DNA of 64,000 nt, taken from positions 868,001 through 932,000 of the forward strand of contig NZ_JABBGB010000002.1 in the NCBI RefSeq assembly GCF_012927185.1. The letters run 5' to 3'. The notes under the pieces are model-generated. The model searched no databases, had not been told where the DNA came from, and was given only the letters and a program-made list of their open reading frames with translations. The stretch is from Pseudoflavitalea sp. G-6-1-2. Its GTDB lineage: Bacteria; Bacteroidota; Bacteroidia; Chitinophagales; Chitinophagaceae. The position numbers and the translations under genes were made by a program. Each line of letters starts with the position of its first letter. Position 1 is the first letter of the stretch. Below are positions 53,636 to 62,911 of this stretch, one piece after another.

Positions 53636-56600
53636 TTACAATACGATCTTTACAGTTAAATCATAGTTCCTTGCGAAAGGATAAGAAGTTCCCCGCTCCT
53701 GCATGATGGTCGACCAGGTGGCCAGGTTATTGGACGACAACTGCACTTTCAATCGCGAGATGCCGAATCTTTGCAGTTTTTTCGACACCAGGTCGTAAGC
53801 GAGGCTCAGCGAATTGAACCGCACAAAATTGTTATCCTGTATGAACCTTGAGCTGGGTCTTGTGGTGAAACTCCGGCTGGCTATGTCTTTCAGGGGAGTG
53901 ATGTCGCCCGGTTTCACCCATCTTTGCAGCAAGATCCTTTTATCGCCATTCTTATTGTAGAGGTCTACGTTTTCCACTTTAGTTACCAGCGTTTTGTTGT
54001 ATTCCTGCGCACCGTACTGATACAGGAAAGATGCAAAAAGTGAAAAAGCTTTATAGCCGATATTGAATCCGAATGAACCCTGGCCTTTTGGAGAATAATC
54101 TCCAATGATAGTTTGATCGGAGGCTGCCCAGTCGTAGGTAATGGTACCATCAGGACGAACATACACTTCCTTACCGTCCATAGGATTAATGCCAAGCGAT
54201 CGCATTCCGAAAATGGAAGTGAGAGATCCTCCTTCTACATACTTGGTATACGGCGTGGAATATTTACCGAGGAATTGAGGGCTGGTAGGAGTGTTTCCTG
54301 TAAAGCCATCGTACTGTGTATTTACGAGGTCGTTGTATTTTTTCAGAGAGTTGGATAATTCCAGTAATTCGTTCCTGTTGTGTGCGAAGTTCCCATAAAC
54401 TGAAAACTGAAAATCTTTTTCACGAATGATATTCGCTCTCACAAATACTTCGAAACCTTTGTTGCGCACCTTACCGATATTGTCTTTGTAACTGGTAAAG
54501 CCGGAAGAAAGTGGAAGGTCTACATCGTTCACAAGATTGTTGGTGATCTTGTTGTAGAGATCGATGTTCACAGACAGCAGGTCTTTAAAGATCCCTACAT
54601 CGAGTATCAGGTCGTAGGTGGTTGTTTTTTCCCAGGTCAGCGCGGGAGATTCCATGCCCATAAGGAAAGCGCCGTTACCGGTTGCATACCATTTGTCCTG
54701 ATAAGTGAACAAACCTTTTGCCGCGTAAGGAGGGAAATTGGTTTTACCCAGCTCACCCGTTGTTCCTGTTAATCTCAGCCTGTTGAAAATACCAAGCTCT
54801 TTCACCCATTTGTATTTATGGAAGTTGATACCGGTACCCACCGACCAGAATGGGGCAAAGCGATTATCGGAACCGAATTCGGAGGAACCATCGAGACGGC
54901 CTGAAACATCCAGGAGGTAAATATCCTGGAAAGCATAGTTCATGGTAACGAAACTGCCGAACAAACGGGTATGATTATCCGAGTAGCCGGGTTTGCGCAC
55001 AATTTTGTTGGCGAAATTGGGAGAGTTCTGCGAGCCCGAGGGGAAGCCGGTGTACAGCTCGGCAGACATGGTCACTTTTGTTTCGCGGGCATTCATGCCT
55101 CCTGAGAAATTGAAACTGTGTCCGGCAAAACGATTTTCATATCGTACGAACAGATTAGAATTAAATCCTTTGTTGATGGTTTTGGTGCGTGCCAGCTCTC
55201 CGATATTGCTGAGGTCTGTATTGTTATTGAAAGAGTATTTACTGGAAGCAGGGTCGGTAAAAATATCCGTCCAGGAATCCTGCCTGGTGAGTGCCAGGTC
55301 TGCCCTTAACTGGAATTTGGGTAAGAAGTTCCAGATGATGGCTGTGTTATTCACTAAGCTGTAATAACCGTTCTTATCAAAACTATTGGTATGGTAAGCT
55401 TCGTACAGGGGATTGAACCGGTTGGCGACAGATTCGATTGCCACATGCCATTCAGTGGTATTTTTTACAGGGCGACCATCCGGTCCGTAGATCTCATCGT
55501 AAGGCGCTTTGCTGGTATACGCGCTGAATTCGCCGTAAGGAGAAGCTTTGGCATCTACCACATCATACGTAATGTCGTTGCGGATCTGGAATTTCTTTTG
55601 TCTGTAATCGATTCCCAAACCTCCACCTTTTCTTTCGCGGAAGGAGGATTTCATCACACCATTCTGCTTATCGTATTTCACCAGAAAATTGAAGCGCAGG
55701 TTATCTGTACCACCATCGATATTGAGCGTGTGTTTGTGATTGAATACATTCTGTACCGGCTGTGCGATCCAGTCTGTATTCACACCACGGGCAATTTGAT
55801 TTTGTTTCATCAGCAACTCTTTCATGAGTGCTCCTTTGTTAACGGGAGTCATGCCGGGTGGAGGAATGTAATAACCAGCGAGGACTTCGGCCTCCAGTTT
55901 TTCTGCAGCGTTCATCAGGTTATAATCGGAAAGATCGGGTAATGATAAAGACCCTGCCATCGTATAATCCAATCTCAGTTTGCCGGGTTCGGGCGCAACT
56001 GTTTCGATCACCACTACTCCATTGGCGGAGCGGGAGCCGTACACAGCCGTTGCTGCAGCATCTTTCAGAATGGTGATGTTCTTGATTCTGGTGATGTCGA
56101 AATCATACACGCGTTCAGCAGATACTTCGTATCCATCCATGATGAAGATGGGAAGGTTGGGATTGTTGGTGAGTGCTGCCTGCGACACATCCACCTGATC
56201 CAGCGCCTTAACGCCAATGCCTGAACGCCCTCTGATATAGAACTCGGGAAGCGTATTGGGATCACTGCCCATCACATTGTTGACTTCGATACGGAAAGAA
56301 GGATCGAATACCTGCAATACATCCACCAGATTCCGGTTACTTACTTTGAGCAGGTCTTTCTGTGTTACCTGGATGGAGTTGCCGGTAAAACTTTCTTTTT
56401 TCATGCGGCTGTATCCGGTCACTACTTCGTCCAGCGTTTTTTCGGCCATCTGCAACTTAATGAGGACAGAAGTGGCATCAGCGGTTACTTTATGTGTGGC
56501 TTTTTCAAACCCTACATAGGAGATCTCAAGTACATCGCCTGCGTTCACCTGCAGCGTGAGTTCACCGGTTGGCCCGGTAACTTTGGAGCTGCCACTGTTC

Positions 56601-57109
56601 TTATTGGTGACAGTAGCGCCGGTGAGGGCATTCCCATCTGCACTTACAACTTTTATTTTAAGCTGTATCGGCGGGATGGGAATGGGGGAACCGGCCCCGT
56701 AGGAAGATAACGGGCTTCCCAGGCTTTTATTCCCTTCGGCAATTATTTGCCGGGTAATGAATACAGTTCTGTCGGCAATCCGGTAATTGAGCGGTTGCCC
56801 TTTTAATAATCTTTCCAGGAAATCATCCAGCGGAAGATCCTTTGCTTTTATAGAAACAGGTTTAGTGTTGGAGAGCAGCCCTTCTTTGTAGAGAAAAACA
56901 AATCCTGTTTGTTTTTCAATTTCCGTAAACACTTTTTCGAGTGAAGTGCCGGAAGCGGAATAAGTAATATTCTGGGCCAGGCCATTGGCGCTCACATTGA
57001 GGAACGCAGCAGTTAGTAAGAGTACAGTCAGCTTCATAGCTAATAACATTTGAGCAATCCCCCGGTGCCTCCACCAGGCGAACGGGGAACAATAAGCAGT
57101 TTTTGGCAT
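53636..57109 (-). CDS. SusC/RagA TonB-linked outer membrane protein with STN domain
   Basis: A 1,157-residue outer-membrane TonB-dependent transporter. A long N-terminus with signal segment (LTVLLLTAAFLNVSANGLAQ) is followed by an STN domain (LEKVFTEIEKQTGFVFLYKEG), which passes the ligand signal to FecR. A carboxypeptidase-like beta domain (about 150-235), the plug (VIETVA, SRMKKESFTGNSIQV, GRSGIGVKALDQVDVS) and the beta barrel to the end (YPFARNYDLTVKIVL) follow. The adjacent FecR and sigma genes make ligand-induced expression very likely. It takes up the substrate captured by SusD. Confidence 0.96.
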   Translation of the reverse strand: MPKTAYCSPFAWWRHRGIAQMLLAMKLTVLLLTAAFLNVSANGLAQNITYSASGTSLEKVFTEIEKQTGFVFLYKEGLLSNTKPVSIKAKDLPLDDFLERLLKGQPLNYRIADRTVFITRQIIAEGNKSLGSPLSSYGAGSPIPIPPIQLKIKVVSADGNALTGATVTNKNSGSSKVTGPTGELTLQVNAGDVLEISYVGFEKATHKVTADATSVLIKLQMAEKTLDEVVTGYSRMKKESFTGNSIQVTQKDLLKVSNRNLVDVLQVFDPSFRIEVNNVMGSDPNTLPEFYIRGRSGIGVKALDQVDVSQAALTNNPNLPIFIMDGYEVSAERVYDFDITRIKNITILKDAAATAVYGSRSANGVVVIETVAPEPGKLRLDYTMAGSLSLPDLSDYNLMNAAEKLEAEVLAGYYIPPPGMTPVNKGALMKELLMKQNQIARGVNTDWIAQPVQNVFNHKHTLNIDGGTDNLRFNFLVKYDKQNGVMKSSFRERKGGGLGIDYRQKKFQIRNDITYDVVDAKASPYGEFSAYTSKAPYDEIYGPDGRPVKNTTEWHVAIESVANRFNPLYEAYHTNSFDKNGYYSLVNNTAIIWNFLPKFQLRADLALTRQDSWTDIFTDPASSKYSFNNNTDLSNIGELARTKTINKGFNSNLFVRYENRFAGHSFNFSGGMNARETKVTMSAELYTGFPSGSQNSPNFANKIVRKPGYSDNHTRLFGSFVTMNYAFQDIYLLDVSGRLDGSSEFGSDNRFAPFWSVGTGINFHKYKWVKELGIFNRLRLTGTTGELGKTNFPPYAAKGLFTYQDKWYATGNGAFLMGMESPALTWEKTTTYDLILDVGIFKDLLSVNIDLYNKITNNLVNDVDLPLSSGFTSYKDNIGKVRNKGFEVFVRANIIREKDFQFSVYGNFAHNRNELLELSNSLKKYNDLVNTQYDGFTGNTPTSPQFLGKYSTPYTKYVEGGSLTSIFGMRSLGINPMDGKEVYVRPDGTITYDWAASDQTIIGDYSPKGQGSFGFNIGYKAFSLFASFLYQYGAQEYNKTLVTKVENVDLYNKNGDKRILLQRWVKPGDITPLKDIASRSFTTRPSSRFIQDNNFVRFNSLSLAYDLVSKKLQRFGISRLKVQLSSNNLATWSTIMQERGTSYPFARNYDLTVKIVL

Positions 57110-57174
57110 ACATTTGCATTGTTTGGGTTATGAAAGCAGTCTTCCCGACTTTGTTTATCAGCCTGAACATTTTT

Positions 57175-57198
57175 CCGTTCCGATGGCCGTCGGAACGG
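57175..57198. repeat. GC-rich hairpin in the fecR-susC gap
   Basis: A perfect nine-bp stem CCGTTCCGA/TCGGAACGG with a six-base loop, between the fecR stop and the susC start. The minus strand lacks a T run after it, so it is more likely an mRNA stability or processing element, explaining unequal fecR and susC levels, than a terminator. Confidence 0.55.
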
Positions 57199-57224
57199 TT
57201 TTTGTTTTTGGCCTACCTTAATGT

Positions 57225-58409
57225 TTATTGAACTATCAGAATGCGGTTCTCCAGTTTTAGCTTCAGCTCATTATCCGATAAGAATTTAATTACATCAGCC
57301 AGCGCTACGCCCCTGCTCATTTTGCCACGGAATTTTATAGCGGGCATCGGGCCTTCGTAGCGAACTTCAATATCGTACCAGCGTTCGAGCTGCCGCATGA
57401 TCTCAACAAGCGGCATGTTCTCAAAATTAAAATGGCCATTTTTCCAGGCCAGTATCTGATCGGGGTCAATTTTGGGAGCGATGGTAATGGCATCGCCAAC
57501 CCTTGCCTGCTGGCCCGGTTGAAGTATTTCGGACTGATCTCCTTTGCTTATCCTCACCTTTCCTTCGATCAATGTTGTTTTACTATTACTTTCATTGTCG
57601 TAGGCATTAATGTTGAAGCTGGTTCCCAGCACTTCGATGGAAGACCTGTCCTCTACCTCCACGATGAAAGGTTGTGCAGCATTTTTAGCTACTTCGAAAT
57701 AAAGCTCTCCGGCAATTTTTACTGAACGTTTCTTTCCGGTGAAGATGGCAGGATAGGTAATGGAAGATGCAGCATTCATCCATACTCTGGTGCCATCGGG
57801 CAAAGTGAGTTTGTATTGTCCGCCTTTGGGTGTTCGCAATGTATTGGTCATTACTTTTCCGTCAGGTGTGCCATTGGGATTGTAGACGATGGATCCATTG
57901 GATTGCTTTTCAATTGCAGCAGTTCCTTGTTGAGCAATGATCCCGGTAGCGGAGCTATCGAGCACGATGGATGATCCATCTGCGAGTGTGAGTATTGCTT
58001 TATTGGTGCCGGGTAAAATATCTTTTGCAGTAAGGTTGTTACTGATCTCTGCTGATCCGGTATCCTGTTTGAACAGCAGGAACCAGGAGGCTGCTCCGAG
58101 GATCAATACAATAGCGGCGGCCCATTTCAGTCTGCCGGCAGATCTGATGGAGAATAAACGCCTGCGGGGTGCAACGTTGGGTGACGCCTGCTGGCCGGCA
58201 ATGTTTATGATGGTTTCCTGGATCTGCAATAACCTGTTTTCCTGCATTGGCTGGCCGCTGATATATCCTTCTGCTATTGCATCGCGGATCAGCTTCCTGC
58301 TTTCAGACTCATGAGCTGCATCGGTCATGAACTCCAGCAACGCTTTGAGTTCAGCCTCTGTAGCCCTGTTCTCCATTGCTTTTTTGTACAATTCATCTAT
58401 ATGAGTCAT
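57225..58409 (-). CDS. FecR-type anti-sigma factor / signal transducer
   Basis: A 394-residue inner-membrane protein that relays the signal from the SusC STN domain to the sigma factor. The cytoplasmic N-terminal part (MTHIDELYKKAMENRATE) binds the sigma factor. The transmembrane helix (LKWAAAIVLILGAASWFLLF) lies near residue 105. The periplasmic FecR domain follows (ILTLADGSSIVLDSSATG, NTLRTPKGGQYKLTLPDG, VWMNAASSITYPAIF), then a DUF4974-type end (FENMPLVEIMRQLERWYDIE). ATG 58409 is preferred to a start at 58448, which would add 13 residues of low quality. It lies 60 bases after the sigma gene. Confidence 0.95.
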   Translation of the reverse strand: MTHIDELYKKAMENRATEAELKALLEFMTDAAHESESRKLIRDAIAEGYISGQPMQENRLLQIQETIINIAGQQASPNVAPRRRLFSIRSAGRLKWAAAIVLILGAASWFLLFKQDTGSAEISNNLTAKDILPGTNKAILTLADGSSIVLDSSATGIIAQQGTAAIEKQSNGSIVYNPNGTPDGKVMTNTLRTPKGGQYKLTLPDGTRVWMNAASSITYPAIFTGKKRSVKIAGELYFEVAKNAAQPFIVEVEDRSSIEVLGTSFNINAYDNESNSKTTLIEGKVRISKGDQSEILQPGQQARVGDAITIAPKIDPDQILAWKNGHFNFENMPLVEIMRQLERWYDIEVRYEGPMPAIKFRGKMSRGVALADVIKFLSDNELKLKLENRILIVQ

Positions 58410-58469
58410 AACGGAAAATAAATGCTTTCTTATAGAGACAACATTCACTATCCGTTTTGGGGGAGTGGG

Positions 58470-59066
58470 CTATAAATATTTTTTTGCTTCTGTGAGAATC
58501 AGAATAATGGGGATGGATTTGTCTAATCGCGAAGTACAATAGGCCCGGATGATCCGCATGGCCTGTTCCAGATGCGATTTTACAGTTTCAGCAGAAACAT
58601 TCATCTGCAGGGCTGCTTCTTCGCGTTTGTATCCCTGTTCCTTAATGAGCTGGTATGCTTCGCGCTGGCGGGGCGAGAGTTGTTGAACAGCTTGCTGTAA
58701 CAGATCGGTCAGTGCGTTCTCCTGGATTTCTTCCTGATTGATTTCTTTGTAGAAGTCGGCGACCCAGCTCTTAACGTCATTTTTTTTGCGCAGGGATTGT
58801 TTGATCACATTCAATGCCATGTTCTCTGCCACAGTATTCAGCCATGCAGTGAAATTGTCGAGCGCAGGTAAGGTGTCGCGCTTCATCCAAACTTTGAGGA
58901 ATAAGTCCTGTACTACTTCTTCGGCCATCCACTGGTCTCCGGTCAAGCGGAGTACGGCATGATACACACCTATATGTTTTGCCCGCATGAGCTGGGTAAA
59001 AGCTGCTTCGTCGCCGGATGCTATTTGCAAGAGAAGCTCTCGTTCATTGTTAAGTAGGGCAAACAA
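58470..59066 (-). CDS. FecI-type ECF RNA polymerase sigma factor
   Basis: A 198-residue ECF sigma factor, first gene of the eleven-gene row. Region 2 holds FTQLMRAKHIGVYHAVLRL and AEEVVQDLFLKVWMKRD; region 4 holds LSPRQREAYQLIKEQGYKREEAALQMNVSAETVKSHLEQA. It is followed by fecR and susC, the standard cell-surface-signalling order. A TACATTTG box 30 bases upstream provides basal expression, and the sigma factor is expected to amplify the operon on induction. Confidence 0.95.
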   Translation of the reverse strand: MFALLNNERELLLQIASGDEAAFTQLMRAKHIGVYHAVLRLTGDQWMAEEVVQDLFLKVWMKRDTLPALDNFTAWLNTVAENMALNVIKQSLRKKNDVKSWVADFYKEINQEEIQENALTDLLQQAVQQLSPRQREAYQLIKEQGYKREEAALQMNVSAETVKSHLEQAMRIIRAYCTSRLDKSIPIILILTEAKKYL

Positions 59067-59096
59067 GAAAGTACGGATGAATGTGATTTAGGTGTT

Positions 59097-59104
59097 CAAA
59101 TGTA
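59097..59104 (-). promoter_or_regulatory. TAnnTTTG minus-7 box of the FecI-type sigma gene
   Basis: Minus strand TACATTTG, 30 bases before the ATG at 59066; a plausible basal promoter for the whole row. Confidence 0.5.
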
Positions 59105-59269
59105 GGGGTTTTGTAATTCATTATAGTCTATACCTTTCTGGTTTCAATTCGCGGGTTGTTTATTTATTTCACTTTGGCAGGTACTGAAACAGCATATTTA
59201 TAGCAATCTTTGTTTCCTTTTTGGGAATTTCCCAATAAACGTGTATCATTGCACCCCAATTCGTTTTAT

Positions 59270-59351
59270 GCCCAGATGGCGGAATTGGTAGACGCGCGTG
59301 ACTCAAACTCACGTTACGAAAGTAGTGCAGGTTCGATTCCTGTTCTGGGCA
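59270..59351 (+). tRNA. tRNA-Leu (anticodon CAA)
   Basis: A class II tRNA of 82 bases. The acceptor stem GCCCAGA pairs with TCTGGGC (59344-59350), and A59351 is the discriminator base. The anticodon stem CGTGA/TCACG encloses the loop CTCAAAC, giving anticodon CAA (reads UUG). The T arm carries GGTTCGATTCC. The CCA end is not encoded. Confidence 0.95.
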
Positions 59352-59352
59352 C

Positions 59353-59384
59353 AAAAAAACCTCAGCGAAAGCTGAGGTTTTTTT
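59353..59384 (+). terminator. intrinsic terminator after tRNA-Leu
   Basis: Perfect AACCTCAGC/GCTGAGGTT stem around a GAAA tetraloop with a seven-base T run directly after the tRNA 3' end. Confidence 0.95.
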
Positions 59385-59514
59385 ATGTAATAGCCAATAT
59401 AGTTAAGCCGGCTAAAAGCATGCATGCAAAACCTTTGGTTTTGACCAACATAGAAAAATGCAATGAACCTACTTCGTAAGAAGTTGAATAGTCTTGCTGC
59501 TGATTGGGGGATTA

Positions 59515-59979
59515 CTAGCCTATATCACAGCGCATGGTAGTGAGGATCTGCTTAAACCCCGCCTTCTCGTAAGCCCGCACCGCCGCATTATTATACGTAT
59601 ACACATCCAGCCGCACTTCGCGCACACCTTTGGTTCTTATCCAGCTCTTGAGCCCTTCTATCAGCTGCTGATTCAATCCCCGCCCTCTGTATTCTGGCAG
59701 TACATATTGAAATCCCAGATGCGCATACTCAGGTTCTATCTGGTAAGGCTTGGCTTTTCTGATCTGCGCATACCCCGCTCCTACCAGTTTGCCATTATCT
59801 TCCAGCACCAAAACTTCAGAATCGTCCCTCTGTATCAGATCCTGCAAATCGTAATAGATGAGATCTCCTTCTTTGAGGGTTTCATCGAATGGTCTTTCAG
59901 CATCTACCAGCAACTGCAGAAATTCAGCCAGCACAGGCAGATCGTTCAAAATAGCTTTTCTCGTTATGATCGTACTCAT
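59515..59979 (-). CDS. GNAT family N-acetyltransferase
   Basis: A 154-residue single-domain acetyltransferase using acetyl-CoA. The N-terminal helices (LPVLAEFLQLLVDAERPFDE), the central strand with the phosphate-binding loop (YVLPEYRGRGLNQQLIEGL) and the C-terminal VRLDVYTYNNAAVRAYEKAGFKQ are the typical GNAT motifs A and B. The acceptor substrate cannot be told; it may be a small amine, peptide or protein. It stands alone between the tRNA terminator and purU, facing the tRNA. Confidence 0.9.
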   Translation of the reverse strand: MSTIITRKAILNDLPVLAEFLQLLVDAERPFDETLKEGDLIYYDLQDLIQRDDSEVLVLEDNGKLVGAGYAQIRKAKPYQIEPEYAHLGFQYVLPEYRGRGLNQQLIEGLKSWIRTKGVREVRLDVYTYNNAAVRAYEKAGFKQILTTMRCDIG

Positions 59980-60058
59980 GTCTATAAGGTTTCGGAAACG
60001 AATTTAATCAGAAATTATGTAGTTGAATACATAATTCTGCATTCGATTGTTCGGAGGC

Positions 60059-60886
60059 TTACTCAAAAACCACCGTTTTATTTCCGTAGACAAATATTCT
60101 ATCCTCGAAAACCAGTCGCAGTCCGCGTGCCAGCACTGCTGTTTCAATTTCTTTTCCTGCCTTCACCATGTCTGCAGTAGTGGCCGAATGGGTAACCGGA
60201 ATGATCTGCTGCGCCAGTATCGGACCTTCATCCAGATGATCCGTTACAAAATGCGCCGTAGCTCCGATCAGTTTTACGCCGCGCTCGAACGCCTGCCTGT
60301 AAGGATGCGCTCCCGCAAATGCCGGCAAAAATGAATGATGGATATTGATGATCCGCATCGGATATTTCGCTACAAACTCAGGCGACAATATGCGCATGAA
60401 TTTTGCCAGCACCAGAAAATCCGGAGAATACTGCTGTATCAGATCTTCGAGCTGCTGTTCGAACAATACCCTTGCAGATGCAGGCACTTCAACTTTATGG
60501 AAAGGGATCTCGAAACGGCGGCAGATATCTTCCAATGTATCGTAATGGCCGATCACGGCCTGCACTTCTGCACCGAGTGATCCGAAATAATTTCTGATGA
60601 GAATATCCGCGAGACAATGATATTCTTTTGTTACCAGCACTACTATCTTTTTCTGTGGACTGGGGTTCACTTTCACTACGGCATCCGAAGGCAGTTCGCG
60701 GAGCAGTTTTTCTTCAAGCCCAGCACTCTCTCCTTGCTGCTCTACTTCTACACGCATGAAAAAAAGATTTGCCTGCTTGTCTACATGCTCACGCAACGAA
60801 ACAATATTCAGCGATTCGTTCGCCAACACGCCTGAAATGGCCGCTACCAGTCCAACCTGGTCTCTGCATTGTATCAGTATGATCAT
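60059..60886 (-). CDS. purU: formyltetrahydrofolate deformylase
   Basis: Cytoplasmic enzyme that hydrolyses 10-formyl-THF to formate and THF, feeding purine synthesis and balancing one-carbon pools. The N-terminal ACT domain (IILIQCRDQVGLVAAISGVLANESLNIV, residues 2-75) is followed by the formyl-transferase-like catalytic domain. That domain has IINIHHSFLPAFAGAHPYRQAFERGVKLIGATAHFV (Asn-His) and DHLDEGPILAQ (Asp), the catalytic Asn/His/Asp set. The 275 residues match the family. The start codon overlaps the upstream metallopeptidase stop by ATGA, so translation is coupled. Confidence 0.96.
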   Translation of the reverse strand: MIILIQCRDQVGLVAAISGVLANESLNIVSLREHVDKQANLFFMRVEVEQQGESAGLEEKLLRELPSDAVVKVNPSPQKKIVVLVTKEYHCLADILIRNYFGSLGAEVQAVIGHYDTLEDICRRFEIPFHKVEVPASARVLFEQQLEDLIQQYSPDFLVLAKFMRILSPEFVAKYPMRIINIHHSFLPAFAGAHPYRQAFERGVKLIGATAHFVTDHLDEGPILAQQIIPVTHSATTADMVKAGKEIETAVLARGLRLVFEDRIFVYGNKTVVFE

Positions 60887-62787
60887 TTTTTTGGTTGTTT
60901 AGGGGCTTCGTAACTGTTGTCTGCTGTATTTGCATCGAGAAATACCGGATGCCCGATAGTAACGGACTGAGCCCGTTTATTGTAGTTGATCAGTACAATA
61001 GCATTCCTTGTATCCCGCTCCCATACCGATGGCGTACAATGAATGGTTTCTTTTGTTCCATCCATATAAGTAACGTTCACATCGAATGGAACGGCCATCC
61101 CGCCTATATTTCGCACCCGTACCATATTGGCATGAGGGTTTTTGGATACGCTGCCGATGCCAATATCCATGTAGTTGGGAGAAAAGAACCAGTTGTTCCA
61201 GAACCAGTCCAACGGCTTGTTATAGGTGTTGTTGAATGTATGGAAGAAATCCCACGGAGTAGGATGTTTGCCATGCCAGCGATCCATATAGGCATGCAGG
61301 CTAGTTTTGAATGCAGCATCTCCCATCAGATCTTTCAGTGCGAGATATGCAAGGGCTGGCTTTCCATATTGGTTTACTTTCAGTGCTTTTCCTGTAAGCG
61401 AGGTACCGGGTGTAATGATTGGTATGTCCATATCACCGGAGCGGTCTTTGATCCATTTGAATACCCTGTTCTCAGTGAACATCTCCTCTGCATAGGTTTT
61501 CGTCATGTAATCGTAGCCGCTCAGCAGTTCGAGTGCTGTTGCCCATCCTTCGTCCATGAACCCGAACCGTGTTTCGTTGATGCCCATATAGAACGGCATG
61601 TACATATGCGCGATCTCATGCGCCGCTACATTTCTGGCGAAATTCTGTTCGTCGAATGATCCGTCGTTGGCCATCATCGGAAACTCCATTCCATCATCGC
61701 CATTGAATACAGTCATTTTTTCATATGGAAAGGCAATGCCGGGCCATTCTTTAGAGAACCAACGAATGCTCAGTCCTGCATCGAGCGCCATTTTGTGGAA
61801 ATCAGCCGACTCCGGTTTGTAAGCAGATTGTACACTGGTTCTGCGTTTTGATTTTTCATCTACCTCCACACTCCATGCATCCCATGCATAATGATCGCTG
61901 ATTGCGAAAGCCATGTCCGGGATGTCGGATGCTTTGAACGTCCAGCTGTTCACCGCTTCCTGTGATGTAACGCGTCTGGCTTTCATTTCGTCAGCAGTGG
62001 CGATATGAATTACTGTGTCGCTGGTGAATGATTTTTTGTATCTCGCAGTAAACTCAGGCTGCAGCAGTGTTTCAGGCCGCTGCAATGTTCCTGTTCCCCA
62101 TACAACAAAATTTCTGGGTGCATTGATGGTAACGGTATAATCGTTGAAGTCGCTGTAGAATTCGTGTCCGTCAGTGAAATCATGATCATCCCATCCATTG
62201 TAATCATCGTATACGGCAATGCGTGGATAGAAGTATGCGAGGAAGTAACTGGACTTATCTGCCATGCCTTCCCTGCCCATGGAGGATGCGATATCGAAAT
62301 GCCATCCGATATTCAGTTTCACAGATTTTCCCGGCAGAATTGGTGCGCCGGGTTCAATGAAATAATTGGTGAAAGTTTTGTCGTTACTGAGCTCGTAAGA
62401 CACTCCGTTTATTTTCAGGTCGTCGAGTTGTACGCCGGCAGTGAGATCGTTTTCATAGGCTTTGCTTTCGCGCGGAGCGCCGGGCTTGTGAATATTGAGG
62501 AAAAGTTTGAGCACCAGTTCGCGGAGTGTATCCGGACTATTATTCGTATACACGATTTCTTCCACCCCTCTGATAGTTCTTTCAGGAGGATTCACCGCCA
62601 GCTGAATATTGTAAGTGGCTTTATTCTGCCAGTAATTCTTTCCGGGATTTCCATCCGCGGAGCGCGTGCCGTTGGCATATGCCTTCTTAATATCGGCAGG
62701 CATGTATAAAGATTGTGCGTCCGCCTTTTCAATGCTCATCAGAGAAGTGGTCAGCAGCAGTGCAATACATCCGGACTTGAACATCAT
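60883..62787 (-). CDS. secreted M1 family metallopeptidase
   Basis: A 634-residue secreted zinc peptidase of the M1 aminopeptidase group. A signal peptide (IALLLTTSLMSIEKADA) is followed by the N-terminal beta domain. The zinc site is intact: HEIAH (His390, Glu391, His394) with Glu413 exactly 18 residues after, in GFMDEGWA. The AMP-N-like GxMEN motif of classical M1 appears only as DGMEFPMM here, so it may be a divergent, endopeptidase- or repeat-type member. ATG 62787 is chosen; a longer frame from 62889 crosses a terminator-like hairpin. It is coupled to purU by a four-base ATGA overlap, with no obvious functional link. Confidence 0.9.
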   Translation of the reverse strand: MMFKSGCIALLLTTSLMSIEKADAQSLYMPADIKKAYANGTRSADGNPGKNYWQNKATYNIQLAVNPPERTIRGVEEIVYTNNSPDTLRELVLKLFLNIHKPGAPRESKAYENDLTAGVQLDDLKINGVSYELSNDKTFTNYFIEPGAPILPGKSVKLNIGWHFDIASSMGREGMADKSSYFLAYFYPRIAVYDDYNGWDDHDFTDGHEFYSDFNDYTVTINAPRNFVVWGTGTLQRPETLLQPEFTARYKKSFTSDTVIHIATADEMKARRVTSQEAVNSWTFKASDIPDMAFAISDHYAWDAWSVEVDEKSKRRTSVQSAYKPESADFHKMALDAGLSIRWFSKEWPGIAFPYEKMTVFNGDDGMEFPMMANDGSFDEQNFARNVAAHEIAHMYMPFYMGINETRFGFMDEGWATALELLSGYDYMTKTYAEEMFTENRVFKWIKDRSGDMDIPIITPGTSLTGKALKVNQYGKPALAYLALKDLMGDAAFKTSLHAYMDRWHGKHPTPWDFFHTFNNTYNKPLDWFWNNWFFSPNYMDIGIGSVSKNPHANMVRVRNIGGMAVPFDVNVTYMDGTKETIHCTPSVWERDTRNAIVLINYNKRAQSVTIGHPVFLDANTADNSYEAPKQPKK

Positions 62788-62857
62788 GATAAAAATTTGG
62801 AAACGGAAGTTATTAAATATCCATGGTTCATTTTGTCCTTTGATCATATAACATGCA

Positions 62858-62890
62858 AATGCCGCTGTTGCGGTTGGCAGCAGCGGCATT
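62858..62890 (-). terminator. hairpin after the MFS transporter gene
   Basis: A 14-bp stem AATGCCGCTGTTGC/GCAGCAGCGGCATT with one G-U pair and a five-base loop, 21 bases after the MFS stop on the minus strand. The following T content is modest, so termination is probable rather than certain. Confidence 0.65.
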
Positions 62891-62911
62891 CGACTAAGTG
62901 ATTACCATTAT

